From Eleusine coracana subsp. coracana (lineage: Eukaryota; Streptophyta; Magnoliopsida; Poales; Poaceae), in the NCBI GenBank assembly GCA_032690845.1, contig CM064432.1, positions 59,208,071 to 59,272,070 of the forward strand: 64,000 nucleotides of DNA, read 5' to 3'. A model generated the notes under the pieces. The model was not told the origin of the DNA. It did not search any database and worked only from the letters and a program-made list of their open reading frames with translations. Below are positions 46,841 to 59,307 of the stretch, piece by piece. How positions within the stretch are numbered: the stretch's first letter is position 1; each line of letters starts with the position of its first letter. The position numbers were made by a program, and so were the translations under genes.

Positions 46841-47944
46841 TAACTGCTATCTTGCTCTTGTCTGAGTCATATTTTGGTGTCTCATGCGGTAGTTGTGTTG
46901 GTTTTGGCCTTGCGGGCATTCAGGGGTGGTTATCGGGTCCGCATTTGAGAAATTTGCTTTGTTGTTAGTGGATCCAAAAGAATGAGACCCGATTGTCATT
47001 ATCCATTCCACATATATCTCTTCCTCTTATCTGCAACTCACTATTTCTCTTCACTCTATTTCTCTTTCATTGTTGTGGCACTGACGATTCACCCGCAGCT
47101 CGTGTGACTAGATCTGAATTTCTACTCCTTTCTTCCTGCGGTGGCGGACGACGACATCGCACTCCGACTAGTGGTTTCTCAGCCAATCTAGTGAGCCCCT
47201 CTGACGACTCACCACCACGATTGAGTTCCATCTGGTTAGGATTCCTAATCTGCCCTGTTCAAATCCGATGTGGAAACTATTGCTTCCATATGGATGTGCG
47301 TGATTTCTTCTTGTATCCTATTTCATTCCTATAATCAATGGCAAAATATTAGTGTTATATGCATCTCTTGTCTTGGTCCGAAAAATCCCGGAACGATTCC
47401 GGCTATTTGTTAATCTTACACTTTCCTAGGGTTCGCAAAGCATTTGGTTTTGACAAATCTGACGGAATCATGTTCTCAATTTCATTTGATTTTGTAAGAA
47501 TGTGACAATAATTTATTGCTTTTTTTGTTCAGCCAGTTGTTTTGGTTTGCAATGTAGGTGAGTTAATTTTCATGGTGCTTATGTGTGGGATTCGTATTTG
47601 AGTTGGATGTTGACATAGCTTGGTTTTTTGTGTTTCATTGTTTGTGATGATCACTTTGGTTAAATTTGACTTGATGTCTGTTGCTATCACAAATTATTAA
47701 AATGCTTTGCTTATTGTTACTTGAATGCAAGAGACTTGACTTGACATTTGTTGCTGTTACAAATTATGAAAATGCTTTGTCTGTTGTTACTTGGAGTCAA
47801 CAGAGATGTTTTGCCTATTGTTACTTGGGGTCAATAGAGATGTTTTGCCTGTTGTTACTTGAAAGTAGCTTGATTTTTTGTTGCAAACATTGATGATTGT
47901 AATCAGTCATTTTACATTTCTTGATTGATAATGCAAGTTTTTAT
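46841..47944. other. Intergenic DNA, possible leader of the WD40 gene
   Basis: 46990-47230 is pyrimidine-rich and then GC-richer, ending at a donor-like 'catctg|gttagg'. It would suit a 5'-UTR exon of the WD40 gene at 50630. 47690-47880 has three diverged copies of 'gttacttg...aatgctttg'-type sequence. No coding sequence is supported. Confidence 0.35.
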
Positions 47945-48356
47945 CGTGTAAAGCCCTACAAAAGGAAACATTCAATGGTGTTTGCTCAAAACATGAGCTA
48001 GTGTGGCATCCTCTTTACTCCCAATTTGGTAAAGGTCTGGATATGCTACCCTAAGTAGTTTATTTCCAATCCGATTGTCTTTCCAAAATCTAATTTCAAG
48101 ACCACTACTCATTCAAAAATGACAATATTTGAAAACTTGGTCTTTAACCTTCATGTGGCTCATCCAAAAGTTAGAGTCTCCAGGTTTTCTTTTAACTTGA
48201 GTTAAGGTCTTATTTGACAAGTATTTTCTTTTTAACATGGTTTGCCGACCACCTTCCTCATTTAATATCATGAACAACCATTTAGTCAAACTATACTGAT
48301 TTTGGATGTCTAGGTTTTGAATTCCCAACCCCCACAATCCTTGGGACGACACAATG

Positions 48357-48357
<1 letters not shown>

Positions 48358-48434
<77 letters not shown>

Positions 48435-48436
48435 GT
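48358..48436. repeat. AT microsatellite
   Basis: More than 30 TA units, expanded inside the LINE relic. Confidence 0.95.
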
Positions 48437-48701
48437 CTAACAACCATTTAGTCAAACTAAGGTAGTCAAGACTAAGCAACTGCCAACCGATAATAATTTT
48501 CCTTTCCAACTGCTAATCTTTTCTGAAACCTATCCTCAATCATTAGTCAATCTTATTATAGAGTTTCCTACTGTGCATAGGAATGTCTAGGTACTTGAAA
48601 GGAGTGGACCATGTATTGCAGCCAAAGACTGAGCATATTCAACTTCATAGTCCTTGGGTTTTCCATAACAATAAAGCTTGCTCTTGTGGACATTCATTTT
48701 A

Positions 48702-48869
48702 GGATAATTTGTGTGTGGGACACTTGAAAAACTTGGTTTTGTCTATAGGACACTAAACAAAAAATCTTTCTCATGTAGTTTATTTTTAGTGTCCTGTACA
48801 CAAAGGTTTTTGGTTTAGTGTCCTACAGATCAAAACAACATTTTCCAGTGTCCTGTAGACAAATTGCCC
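48702..48869. mobile_element. MITE with TA target duplication
   Basis: 168 bases, nearly a perfect hairpin. 'ggataatttgt' pairs with 'acaaattgccc', and 'ggacactaaac' with 'gtttagtgtcc'. TA flanks both ends (48700-48701 and 48870-48871), as in Stowaway/mariner-derived MITEs. It is inserted in the LINE relic. Confidence 0.75.
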
Positions 48870-49560
48870 TATAGTTTATTTTAAGATCCGACAACCATTC
48901 AAAAGTGCTTAACACTAGTTTAAGGTTTTGGATTGAGTGGAATCATGTTCCATAAAGAGAATTGTATCATCCGCGTATTGGAGTATCGAGAATTCATCAT
49001 CCACCACATGTGGGATAACTCCCTGGATCTTTCCATCGTCCTTGTCCCTTTGAATGAGGATTGCCAACATATCAGCTACTAATTAAGTTGAATAGGATAA
49101 GGGGTGTCCTAGCCTTAGTCCTTTCTTGGTCTGAAAATAGTGGCCAATATCATCATTCACTTTGATTCTTATGTTGTATCCCCTCACAATTTAATTTGGT
49201 CAATAAATTTACACCATAGTGGTGAAAAGCTTTTCATCCTCAACGTTTATTGAATAAAACACCAATTGTCTCTATCATAGGCCTTCTCAAAATCTAGCTT
49301 TAAAATTACCCCATCAAGCTTCTTTCAGTGTAACTCATGTGTGGTTTCATGTATGCTGACAACACCTTCCATGATATTTATTCTAGACATGAAAGTGGTA
49401 TGTGATGATCTTATAACGAAGTCACTTTTTGCTAGTTCGCTACACACATTTTGTGAGTGTGTTACTGACAAATTGGCATGGATGATAACATGTATAGTCC
49501 ATGTCTTGAATATGACATTTATCTATAATATTCATTCCCTTTTATTATATACTTCTCCAT

Positions 49561-50629
49561 CATGAACTCTTTGCAGTAAATAAAACTAAATGTTGTTGTT
49601 GGCTGATACTTTCTTCCACTTCCATTTGTTCAATTGGTGAGTTAGATTAGTACCTATGATTACATGTTCTGCTTGAAATTATTTGCCTTTCCTTTCACTC
49701 TCTCTGGCACTTTTCTTGCTGGTATTTTGTGAATGAGCAGAGGAGCTGCCCAAAATACTTTGTCTATGACAATTTGTCATCCTTCTTTGGTAGGTTCAAC
49801 CATTACCCTGCTCACAAATAGAGACTATACTTAACTTCGTGTACATAGAAAGTTTTATGGTGTGTATGTTTCAATCTCTAAACCACATATGAATTGCGAC
49901 TACAAACCCATAGTTTCCATCGTTTGCTTTATATGTGTATTGTTCGACATTTGTGAACTATGCTTGGTATAATACAACTCAGGGCGAGATTCTAGTATAC
50001 TAAAAGTATTTTGTTTAGAGATAATGTTGTGAAGTGGCATGACGGGTGAAACTGAATACTGCATATACCTTCTATTTTTGTTAGGATTAATTTTGATGGT
50101 TGATCAAAAACCAATAATTGTTGGGTTTGATGCTTATTTGTTTAGATTATGGATTGAATTGGAACAATGGTTGAATGGTTTAAATTAGTATGTTATTTTA
50201 TGGATTCCATCAATATTTTCATATTATTTGATTTAATTTCCTGAATTTTCTGAATTATTATTGAGTGGTAGGGATTTTTTATCCCTACATCTTCCAAACA
50301 TAGCTCGGGATTTGTCCAAAGTCGGGATTTTTATCTTAGGGGGAGGGGATGGCATGCAGAGGTGGAAACTCCCCTTTTGGTCAAAATCCCCATGGTTTTT
50401 TTTAAGGCACCCAAACAAAGCCTAAGAGATGAGAAGTAGGAAAGAACTAGGTGCCATAGGATTCAATTATCTTGGAAAATTCATAATAAGAACTAAAATT
50501 TTCCAATCTTTGTTCCATCCTTTGATGCTGAATCATTAGTTTCCTATGATAATAAGTCTTAGATTCTATTTTCTAATATTGTTTCACTGAGATCTATCTA
50601 TCTCTGTTTTTTTACAAATCTTGAAGGTC
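49561..50629. other. AT-rich DNA upstream of the WD40 gene
   Basis: No recognisable gene or element. It probably lies within a 5'-UTR intron of the WD40 gene if the leader is at about 47 kb. Confidence 0.35.
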
Positions 50630-53566
50630 ATGTCGCAATACAAGGATAAGTTCTCCACAATGTATCTAGACGAGGAAGATCGTGTGGCTGAATGGATCGA
50701 CTCCGATGACGATGAAGAGTATGATGACGAGTCGGATGAAGATAATATGTCTGTATGTGTAACTTCCTATTTGCTCAGTTTGGAGATATGCATTTTTTTG
50801 TACTTAAATGTTATTCGTCCTATTTTATTTCTTTTTGAGTGCAATATGTATCATGCACAAGCCTTCATGGTTTAAAAATTAGGTGCACGAAGTTATACAT
50901 CTCAACCAATGTTTACTTTGCTTATTATAGTTTTCAAAGACCACAAAGTATTTGTGTATGTTTTTGAATTATTTTATGATCATGTCAATAGATTTTATAT
51001 AGCAATTTTGTTGCTTGCACAGATTGGAAACCTTGTTGATGATATCACTGCCATGCATGTGAAGAAGCATGGGAGGGATATCCAAGGAATCCCATTTGAA
51101 GAGGCAATGCGTGGTCCTAGAGACATTATTAGACAGAGACGGTTGCAGGAGTACATAGACATCGAGGATGTACCAAATTCAGGAAAAGATTCAAAAAAGG
51201 CATGTAATTGGTATGCATTATGATAATAACAATGTTGATTAATTATGAATTTTCAATATGATGATATATTTGCAGGAATGTACACCAACAGAAAAAGGCC
51301 AAGTCTACTATGAGTTTCAGTATACCACTAGATCTATGAATGTGGATATTCCACATTTCTAGGTGATTCATAATTGTTTTAGCATGTGTGGTTAACTAAA
51401 TATTTATGCTATTATTGGAGGTCATTATTAGTTAGACAATAATATATTTTTAACTATTTACATACATAAGAAATACAAAAGGATGACATGTAAGAGATTT
51501 GAAGAGTAAGCTCACTACATAACCTTTTATGGGTAATATATTGTTTGCCAATGTGGACCTTCTTGTGACCATGAAGCCTTAGCTGTTTTAACTGATATCT
51601 TTATTAATAAAATGAATTTACTTTGAACCATGTTGCACATGCTACAGGGTGCAAACATACCTTTGCATATGATAAACAACCAAAGATAGCCAGTGTGAAT
51701 TCTATATCTATCTTTTGTTCCTTCCTTTTGGAAGTTTTTTCATTTTAGTTTTTAATAGGGCACATGTCTCAATGCCAAGTGACAGGGTTGAATCTACTTA
51801 GCTTGATGTGTGGTATAACCTATAAGAATGTTTAGAAACACCCTATCTACGAGTAGCAATAGTTAGCCTTGTCAAATTTTACTCATTATATTTATTTGTC
51901 AAAGTGTGAAACCTGGTTAAAATTGTAATTATAGTTACTTAATCTTTCCAAATTTCCTAACGCAGGGACATGCCATTTTCACTTCAACCTTTATAATGGA
52001 TGATTTTTTTTCTTTCAGTTTCTATGAGGAAATCTCAATTAGGCAGCTTGTATGCCTGAATGTAGTACCAACAGTTGGATGCTCTTATGGTTCTACTAAC
52101 TGGCTAATCAACTCCTAATGTTTTTTTACTTCTGTCTATCTTGCAGTTGAGAAATTTAGTATGGGCAGAGACAAAGCATGATGTGTATCTCATGGGACAC
52201 TTTTCTGTGCTTCACTGGTCAGCATTGACATTTGAGAGGCAAGAGATCATTGATCTTCTAGGAAATGTTAAACCATCCGAGGTGTGGCATTTCTATTCTG
52301 AAAGTTTATCTCAACTTCATTTTTTTCTTTTAGAGATTCTTTATTTAGTGCTGAAATACTTGTTATGCTTTTCAATTCAGAAGCATTACGGAAATTTAGA
52401 AGAGGGATTTTTCAAACCTGAAGTTTGCTCCATGGCAATAAAAGATAACTTGCTTCTTGCTAGAGGAATGAAGGGGGAAATCATATGCAAGGTAGTTGAT
52501 TGTTCTTCTTCATCGTCAAGATTCTATCCCATTTCTAAATTCAAGCAATCATCCTCAGTAGCTCAACTTATTTATTTTTGTGGGGAATGCAGTTTTTGGA
52601 TCGTGACGTAATAAGTTACTGTTGTAATCTGACACCTAATAATGATGAGAGTTGTACCTATTCCTTGGAGATATTTGAGAACCCTAGGTACTTTACTTTC
52701 TACAAGCAACTCAATGTTTTTTTAAGAAATTTGCAACACATGAATCCTAAACATGTGGTGTTTCTCTTTCTTTTTGTCATAGTGGTTCTACGCACTTCCT
52801 GGCCACAAGCAATGATTATCATGTTAGAGACTTTGATGTGGAGAACTTCAAAATATGCAATATCCTCAGTTTTCCATGGTTTGTGAATGTAAGACTTTGG
52901 TTAATATGTTGAATGACTCAATTTTAATTTTAATTATGCAATAATATCAATTTTTACTAATGTTTTTTTCATTTTATAGCATACGTCAATGAGTCCAGAC
53001 GGCAAGCTTGCTATTATTGTTGGGGACAATATTGATGGTCTTGTGGTTGATGCTATTTCAGGACAAGTAAGCACAAAACAATGTTCAGTTTTACTTCTAG
53101 CCTCAAACTATTTGCTGTTCATTGTATGCTTTTGCTTTTTTGTGTCTTACAAACGCTGTACAATCTATGCGGCCACTTGGACTATTCCTTTGCATCGGCA
53201 TGGAACCTAGATAACCTAACATTCGCCACTGGAAAGCAAGACAAGACATGCAGAATTTGGGACATCCGGAACCTCTCCAAATCAGTTGCTGTCCTACATG
53301 GGAACATGGGAGCTATAAGGTCAATCCGCTACACGTCTAACGGAAAGTTCATGGCAATGGCAGAAACTGCAGATTTCCTCCACATCTTTGATGTAGGGAG
53401 CAGGTACAAAAGGGAGCAAGAAGTGGATTTCATTGGTGAGATTGCTAGCATATCATTCAGTCCCGACACTGAGGCTCTATTTGTTGGTGTGAGCGATGTC
53501 CTATGTAACAGCCTCATTGAGTTCCGTCGTCAACAATCTTTTTCATACCTCGATACAACCCTATGA
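50630..53566 (+). pseudogene. WD40-repeat gene (C2A9.03-like) with two lesions
   Basis: Exons 50630-50752, 51023-51199, 51276-51362, 52147-52281, 52381-52491, 52593-52687, 52783-52888, 52980-53066 and 53153-53566 rebuild a 444-codon plant WD40 protein, of the type usually annotated as 'WD repeat-containing protein C2A9.03-like'. Features are an acidic N-terminus, then RDIQGIPFEEA, NLVWAETKHDVYLMGHFSV, HTSMSPDGKLAIIVGDN, SFASAWNLDNLTFATGKQDKTCRIWD, and GNMGAIRSIRYTSNGKFMAMAE. Two defects are visible. Exon 3 ends in TAG where the family has a glutamine. The last intron ends in AA (53151-53152) instead of AG. Intron 2 starts with GC, which is tolerated. The gene may be dead, or make only a short product, or use cryptic sites. 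The molecular role of the family is unknown. Confidence 0.82.
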
Positions 53567-54613
53567 TTGGGCGTAGTCCATGGACTACATATTGAGGGGT
53601 TGTAGAACCGATGAAAGGGTGGACATGCCTTTTTGTCGCAACCATGCTTTTACTTTTTGACAGACTTTTCTACTTTTGAGTCTCTTGTATGCAGACCGAT
53701 TAGACAAATCTAGTACTAGTCATTTGATACAGTTAGATTGAAGCAAGGATTAAAGAAGAGTTTTATTAGGACAAAATATTGGTTGTGAAGTCTAAAACCA
53801 AAGCAATGTTGTCCTAAACATCCGTTTAGGACTGTCTAAAGCATTTTAAATGGTAAACGGAATCCAACCGTGTAGTTTAGGTCCTAGTTGGTCTTCAAAC
53901 ACTTGACCCATTTATAGGGTCATAGATGAAAAAAAACGGCCGAAACAGCTTGAATAGGATGGCGGTTGAATGGTTGAAGACGGTGTTTCGTAGCTGCCGG
54001 TTTACCAATAGAGAGAGAGAGAGAGCAGGAAATTTAGGCGGGCCCCTGAGTGAGCGAAAATAAAGAGCGGGAAAATTTGGTGTGGAATTGAGCGACCAAC
54101 TTGGGTAATCAAAGCAAAATTCTGCTAGACACAACCGTAGCAACATGTGCTCAAGGATGGATGGTGGGAGGTGGGGAAGATGATGACAAGGATGGTGTGC
54201 CTGTTATGGGGCTAACATGGAAGCTGATTGCGAAAATATGTGGGGCTGAGGAGGCCACTAAACTTTCAAGAAGTGCAACATTGAATCAAACAAGAGAGAT
54301 TGAAAATGATGTCAACTTAGAACTCGAGAAAAATCAAATAGATGATGAAATAAAAAATTGAGTTTGAGTTCGACCAAGAGGATGGGTTACAATAGGTTAT
54401 GGGCAAGAGGAAGAGTGACAAAATGATGATTGAGCTCGCTCTTGAGACTATATTTATGATCATTAGTTATCAATTTATTTTCTACAACAACAATGCTATG
54501 CTACTTTCATGTGTTATGGTCCTATGGTCTGTTCGTACGAACTACCAACTATATGTGTTTACTTTCATTATGTAATATCATTCTTCAAAATTTTATCATC
54601 AGTTGATTATGAC
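53567..54613. other. 3' flank of the WD40 gene
   Basis: A short GA run at 54009-54024 and an 86-codon open frame (54101-54361; acidic, with TWKLIAKICGAEEATKL) that I do not recognise and cannot support as a gene. No other signal. Confidence 0.4.
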
Positions 54614-54621
54614 TAATACTA

Positions 54622-55147
54622 GGATTTGTTTCTGGTATTAGTCATGGATACATCAACAACATCAAATTTAGCGAAAACACACTATGATTCTGTAAAAAGT
54701 CAACTGTGACACACTATGATCATTTAGCCATTATTTTCAACTTTTATGCCTCAACATATAAAAGATGCTAGAATTTAAAATTTGACACAAATATACAATG
54801 TTATATTCGCTACATTAAAAATGGAGCTAAAATTCTTTTTGATTGTTTCTATATTTTACTCGTTATTGTAATGTTTATTTTATCAAGCAAGCCATCCAAA
54901 CAATCAAAAAAAAAAATCTCTACTTTATAATGATAAAGAATATAACAACTTATATTTTTACCTATTTTCAAATTCTAATGTAATTTATATATTGAGATAG
55001 AAAAGTTTAAAATAATAATTAAATGGTCATAGTGTGTCATGTGGATGAATTTTTCCAGAATCGTAGTGTGTACCATCTAAATTCGATTTTGTTGATGTGT
55101 TCAGGACAAAATCATGTTTTGTTGGTGTATTTCAGACAAATTTCCTA
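54622..55147. mobile_element. Large MITE with 8-base target duplication
   Basis: 526 bases flanked by TAATACTA (54614-54621 and 55148-55155), suggesting a hAT-type origin. The outer about 130 bases are inverted copies. Left 'acatcaacaacatcaaattta' is matched by the complement of right 'taaattcgattttgttgatgt', and left 'gacacactatgatcattta' by right 'taaatggtcatagtgtgtc'. The centre is AT-rich with no coding sequence. Confidence 0.8.
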
Positions 55148-55155
55148 TAATACTA

Positions 55156-58100
55156 ATAGTTGATCTGTTTTGTAGGTGCATTATTCAAATTAGTGTAAGT
55201 GGGGTCTAGAAGACATTAGGGAACACAAGAGTAAATATTTTAGCAATTTATCAAAGATAAGTGCAAATATGCTCTTATCAGTACATATTTATTTCATTTA
55301 CATATGCGAAATTATGCTACAGTAACAAAAACGTTTAGCTTGTCTAAACTTTGTCTAAATATGTGTAGCTTGTTTAAACTCTAAACAACTGTCTACCATT
55401 TACCGTCTAACAAACATTGAACCAAAGCAACAAAGAACAGAAATGTTCATAAGTATAGAGGCATTGGTGTACAAGATCACAGGCCACTAAAGCATTCCTG
55501 CCAGACACCATTCCTACATTGCAACAATAGTCGCAGCGACCAGCCAACCACCACCACGGGTGTTATGTGCCCTGCCATGCTCTCGGCCATGCAAGCTCAA
55601 CCACACGCGACACTAGGTTCGGCCAATAGTGCTAGCAGCTGAGGGCGTCCACGCTGGATGCACAATAGGCAGCGTTATGGTTATCACATTATCTATTTGT
55701 GTTCTGTAAAACAGGATAGGGAAAACAATATCTACCACAGAGACCTCTGCCAGTGACTATGTATAACCAAGCAAAGCGAGACACATGTTTGTCCTTTTTC
55801 TTTCCCACCCTTGTATGCTAGCAGTCCAGCACATCATTGGAAAGTGTACCAAAAGATATGTGTGTGAAAACTTAAACTTTTGGGTGTGACATTGGCTACC
55901 GTTCCCCCCAAACCATTACGGCAGCTCTAAGACGGATACTTAAATGCAACACCCTAGAACAGTTGCTTGTCTTTCTATATTGACCATCAGAATAGCACTA
56001 ACAACTCATATAATGACCCTAGCCTTCGGGCTATCTAAGGTTCGCTGCCGCTACTGACGAGTGGTAGGCGCAGCCTCACCCTCATTCTCCTAACCGAGCC
56101 ACTAGAGCGCCACCGCACACCGTACTCCGGCTACCTAGCTCCTCACGTCCCTCTACTTCATGATGGTGGTTTCGCAGCCTCCCACCTCTCATGAGCAACT
56201 TTCTACGTGCCCGTTCATCAGCAACACTAGTTCAAAAGTTCAGATAGTTTATGAGATTTCACGTTTGCATAGTTATAAGGACCAAAGGCGTACTGAGAAG
56301 GGGGGGGAGGGTTGAATCGGTAAGCTGATCACAAATCCGAATGCTTTAAATTTCACACAACTAAATCCTATCAATCGTTACAACCTAAAAATTTTACGAG
56401 GCCAAGACCCTACACATGCTAGTGCTCATGATAAATACAAAATGCGGAAGCTAAACACACTAGCCTATGTAGGCCACAAGTCACCCTATCAACTATAGCA
56501 CACAAATACAGAATAGTAAAGAGGGGTCAAGGAATGCTCATGATTTTTTTTCCGAGGTATCAGAAGGATGGTGCCTTCCCCTGGTCCACGTTGGACCACT
56601 CCCGCCAGAGTGCGGGTCCCTCCCGCCACCAAGCGGAGTTCTCGCCCACGAGCCCACAATCACTCCCAGAGTGAAGACACGGTTGCATCACCACTACCAC
56701 CAAGGCACAAGCTCGCCTCTCTCGAGAACTTGCCAGACTCCTTGAGCCGACACGAACGCTCACTATTGATGCCCCTATCACCGGTGGACTCAAACCATGT
56801 ACAAACGTGTGACGACCTTTACAACCAATTATGATAGACTCGATCACCGACACCTAACCGGTTTAGGTCTCATCATGGACAAAGAGTAACAGCCTAGATC
56901 ACACCCTCAAGGACACCCTAACCTTAGATGTGCAAGATGTTCTAGTTACTCTCACTAGTACTCTCAAGATATGCAATTTCTCCTCCAAGTACTCCTCTCT
57001 CTTCCACTTGGCTCTTACCAAATTCTTCTAGATATTCCACTAGCCAAGAGAGGTCTCCAAGACCTCAGCAACAAATTTATATAGGCTTCCAACCTCCAAC
57101 TAGCCATTGCTCCATGAAATCACCTCTCTGGACACTAATGACTAGACTGTTTGGTCAGTGCCAGACCGGACCATCCGGTCTCTCTGGAACGGTTCTCAGA
57201 ACCGTTGGCTGCTCTGTCCAGGCTACTTCCCTGTACTGACTAGACCGTTCGGTCTTGCCAAATCCTGTGTGTTCCAGAGAGTTCTAGTTTGCTTCCTCTC
57301 TGTCTCGAGCCTGAGCCCTTCTGATCGTACAGTCCGGTCACTAGACCGTACCATCTGGTCTCTAGGATTTGCAGACTTGACAGATTCCTCGTAGACTCCT
57401 CTCTGATCTCCTAGTGACCGTATAGCCCGGTCTCCATTAACCCCTCTGTTCGGTCACTACGTCCAAAAGTTGAAACTCTTGGTACTCGCTCGAGTTCGTT
57501 TCCCGGCATCTCCAAACAGCTCATTAGCTTCTCCACTGACACCTAGTGCCTATGATTTCATTGAGCATTCATGCACATCACAGACTAGTCATGACCTAAG
57601 AGACATGATCTAGACCCCCTTGATACTCCATATTTTCCTATATACTCAAAGCCCTGACAACTAGACAAGTGTTACAAACACTTGCTCCATAGCTTGTACT
57701 TAGACTTGATCCATCTCCATTAACTCTTGAACTCCATCAAGTTCATCAAGCCTCCATGCTTATGGTCATTGTCATCCATCGTCAAGGCAACCATCATCCA
57801 TATGATTTGTAGTAGAGTTTAGAGATAATTTCTATATGCACAACACTCGTGTAGATATTAGTCCACAATTTAATAGTTGTCATGTATCACCAAAACATTC
57901 ATACCTTAGGGATTCAATTATCAATGATCATGAAGCTTACAATAGTGCATCCACTTCGCTTTTGAGTTTATCAGAATTGATTCTCTTCGCTACCAACAAA
58001 CTGAAATCAATAACTACTTAAAATTGACTAACACCGGTATACTGTCCGCCTCACAAAAGAAGCATGAACTTTCTATAGGCTCGGAAGTCGAAACCCTAAA
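55156..58100. other. Repeat-derived non-coding block
   Basis: No gene is found. 56280-57830 looks like non-coding LTR-retrotransposon DNA: a G-run near 56298-56307, and 'tagagataatttctatatgc' and 'gttgtcatgtatcaccaaaa' words common in grass elements. No paired LTRs, primer site or protein domain could be placed. 57140-57480 contains an array of imperfect palindromes of the type 'gaccgttcggtc'. Confidence 0.4.
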
Positions 58101-58109
58101 ATAGCCTCT

Positions 58110-59000
58110 ACTATAAATCTTATGCATAGCAGCCACCAGGTTTTTTTAAAAAAAAACTCGACCGCGTAGGGGGGGGGGGGGGGCTAAGTGCCCTCGGGTT
58201 TCTCATTAAAAGGAAGATGATTCTCTCCAAAACCGTGGCTGAAAAAACCTCCGCGAGGGGGATTTTTTTTAAGCTACAAAGGAGTAACCACGACCATAAC
58301 AAATGCGCTACAGTACCATGCCATAGTATTGCATGTGGTGCCGCTCAAACCCGGGTGGGCTAGCAGCCAACCGATGCTGCTAGCCACTCCGCCCAGAATA
58401 CTTTGCCAACAACCATCAGGTTTTACTTATGACTTTATACATACTGATACACAAAAACCATTATTACCATGAGAATTTACATACGCATACCTCGAAAGGT
58501 AAACCAAGAAGTGTAGTGAACAATATCGAAAGCACGATTCCAAAGATTTTTTTTAGACAAAAGGTCTCCTTAGCGCATTGTAACAGCCTTGCCACAATTT
58601 CCTCCACCTTGATCTTGTTCGTCGTCCTTAGGAGGCACTTCCATTTCTGTAGTCAAGATATACTAGCAAAAAACTTATTAACTGGCTTATCAAGGAAAAA
58701 AATTCTCTTTATATTCATCTTATTCCTTGCAGTCCATAACGCTCATGCTATGGCCACAAAGGAGAATAAACCTACTTGCTCGCTAACACTTGATCCCCCG
58801 GCAACCATTCCGAGATTAGGTCGGGAATTGAGCTTGGTTGCGTATTCCACCCAAAATTTTCTTTGAGTAAACACCAGACAAAACGTGCTAGAGGGCACCT
58901 AAAGAGAATGTGGTCTATGTCTTCTGCCTCGCCACACAACACACAACTTTCGCTTCCCTGCCAGTTTCTTTGTTTGAGTTTTTATCTAGTTTCGATTTTG
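58110..59000 (-). mobile_element. LINE relic: zinc-binding domain and 3' region
   Basis: Minus-strand translation from about 58960 gives the C-terminal zf-RVT domain of plant LINEs (CVLCGEAEDIDHILF, then RCPLARFVWC, then NFGWN). It is followed by a degenerate tail (ALWTARNKMNIKRIFLDKP) with stops and frameshifts. 58130-58320 is the GC-rich 3' part, with a run of about 15 G residues at 58169-58183 and poly-T and poly-A runs. Confidence 0.75.
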
Positions 59001-59307
59001 TCTTGGCAAGCTTGCCAAATAAAGATTTTGATTTTCAGAGGTATTTCACTTTTCCAAATCATTTTCAGAGGTAGTCTACTTTCCCAAATCAAGAATTTGT
59101 AGAGTGAGTTAGTACTGAGTATTTGTTAGGGTGAGGAAGCCTACTCTATTTCACCTTCTTCCTCTGTCAGATCAACATCATCTAGCAGGCTAGACAGTTG
59201 GTTCCATTCTTCAGTTTCCTCAGGTCCTACTATCCTTCTGAGGGAAAACATCAGTTTACCTTGGCTCCTTCCCAGTTGCACGATTCCGAAGATCTCATGA
59301 TAAAGAA
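59001..59307. other. Short intergenic block
   Basis: On the minus strand 59141-59240 can be read as an acidic tail (LDDVDLTEEEGEIE) without a visible start or neighbouring exon. No gene is claimed. Confidence 0.35.

Larger units (their letters stand above)
47945..49560 (-). mobile_element. LINE (L1-type) reverse transcriptase relic
   Basis: Read on the minus strand, broken pieces of a plant LINE ORF2 follow each other in order. These are a TTFMSRINIMEG region (about 49395), LDGVILKLDFEKAYDRDNW (about 49300), a degenerate GHPLSPILFN region (about 49100), the catalytic YADD as 'YSNTRM' by frameshift (about 48985), KSKLYCYGKPKDYE (about 48680), and LWGLGIQNLDIQNQYSLTKWL with RKPGDSNFW (48352-48113). 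Many stops and frameshifts are present. It is interrupted by a MITE and by an AT microsatellite. Confidence 0.8.

Noticed and set aside
50345..50370. Sequence resembling miR528 ('ggcatgcagagg')
   Set aside because: The match to the mature microRNA is partial and interrupted, and no complementary star arm is found nearby, so no hairpin precursor is supported.
54101..54361. 86-codon open frame after the WD40 gene
   Set aside because: No ATG context, no domain and no homologous motif recognised. It is treated as chance.
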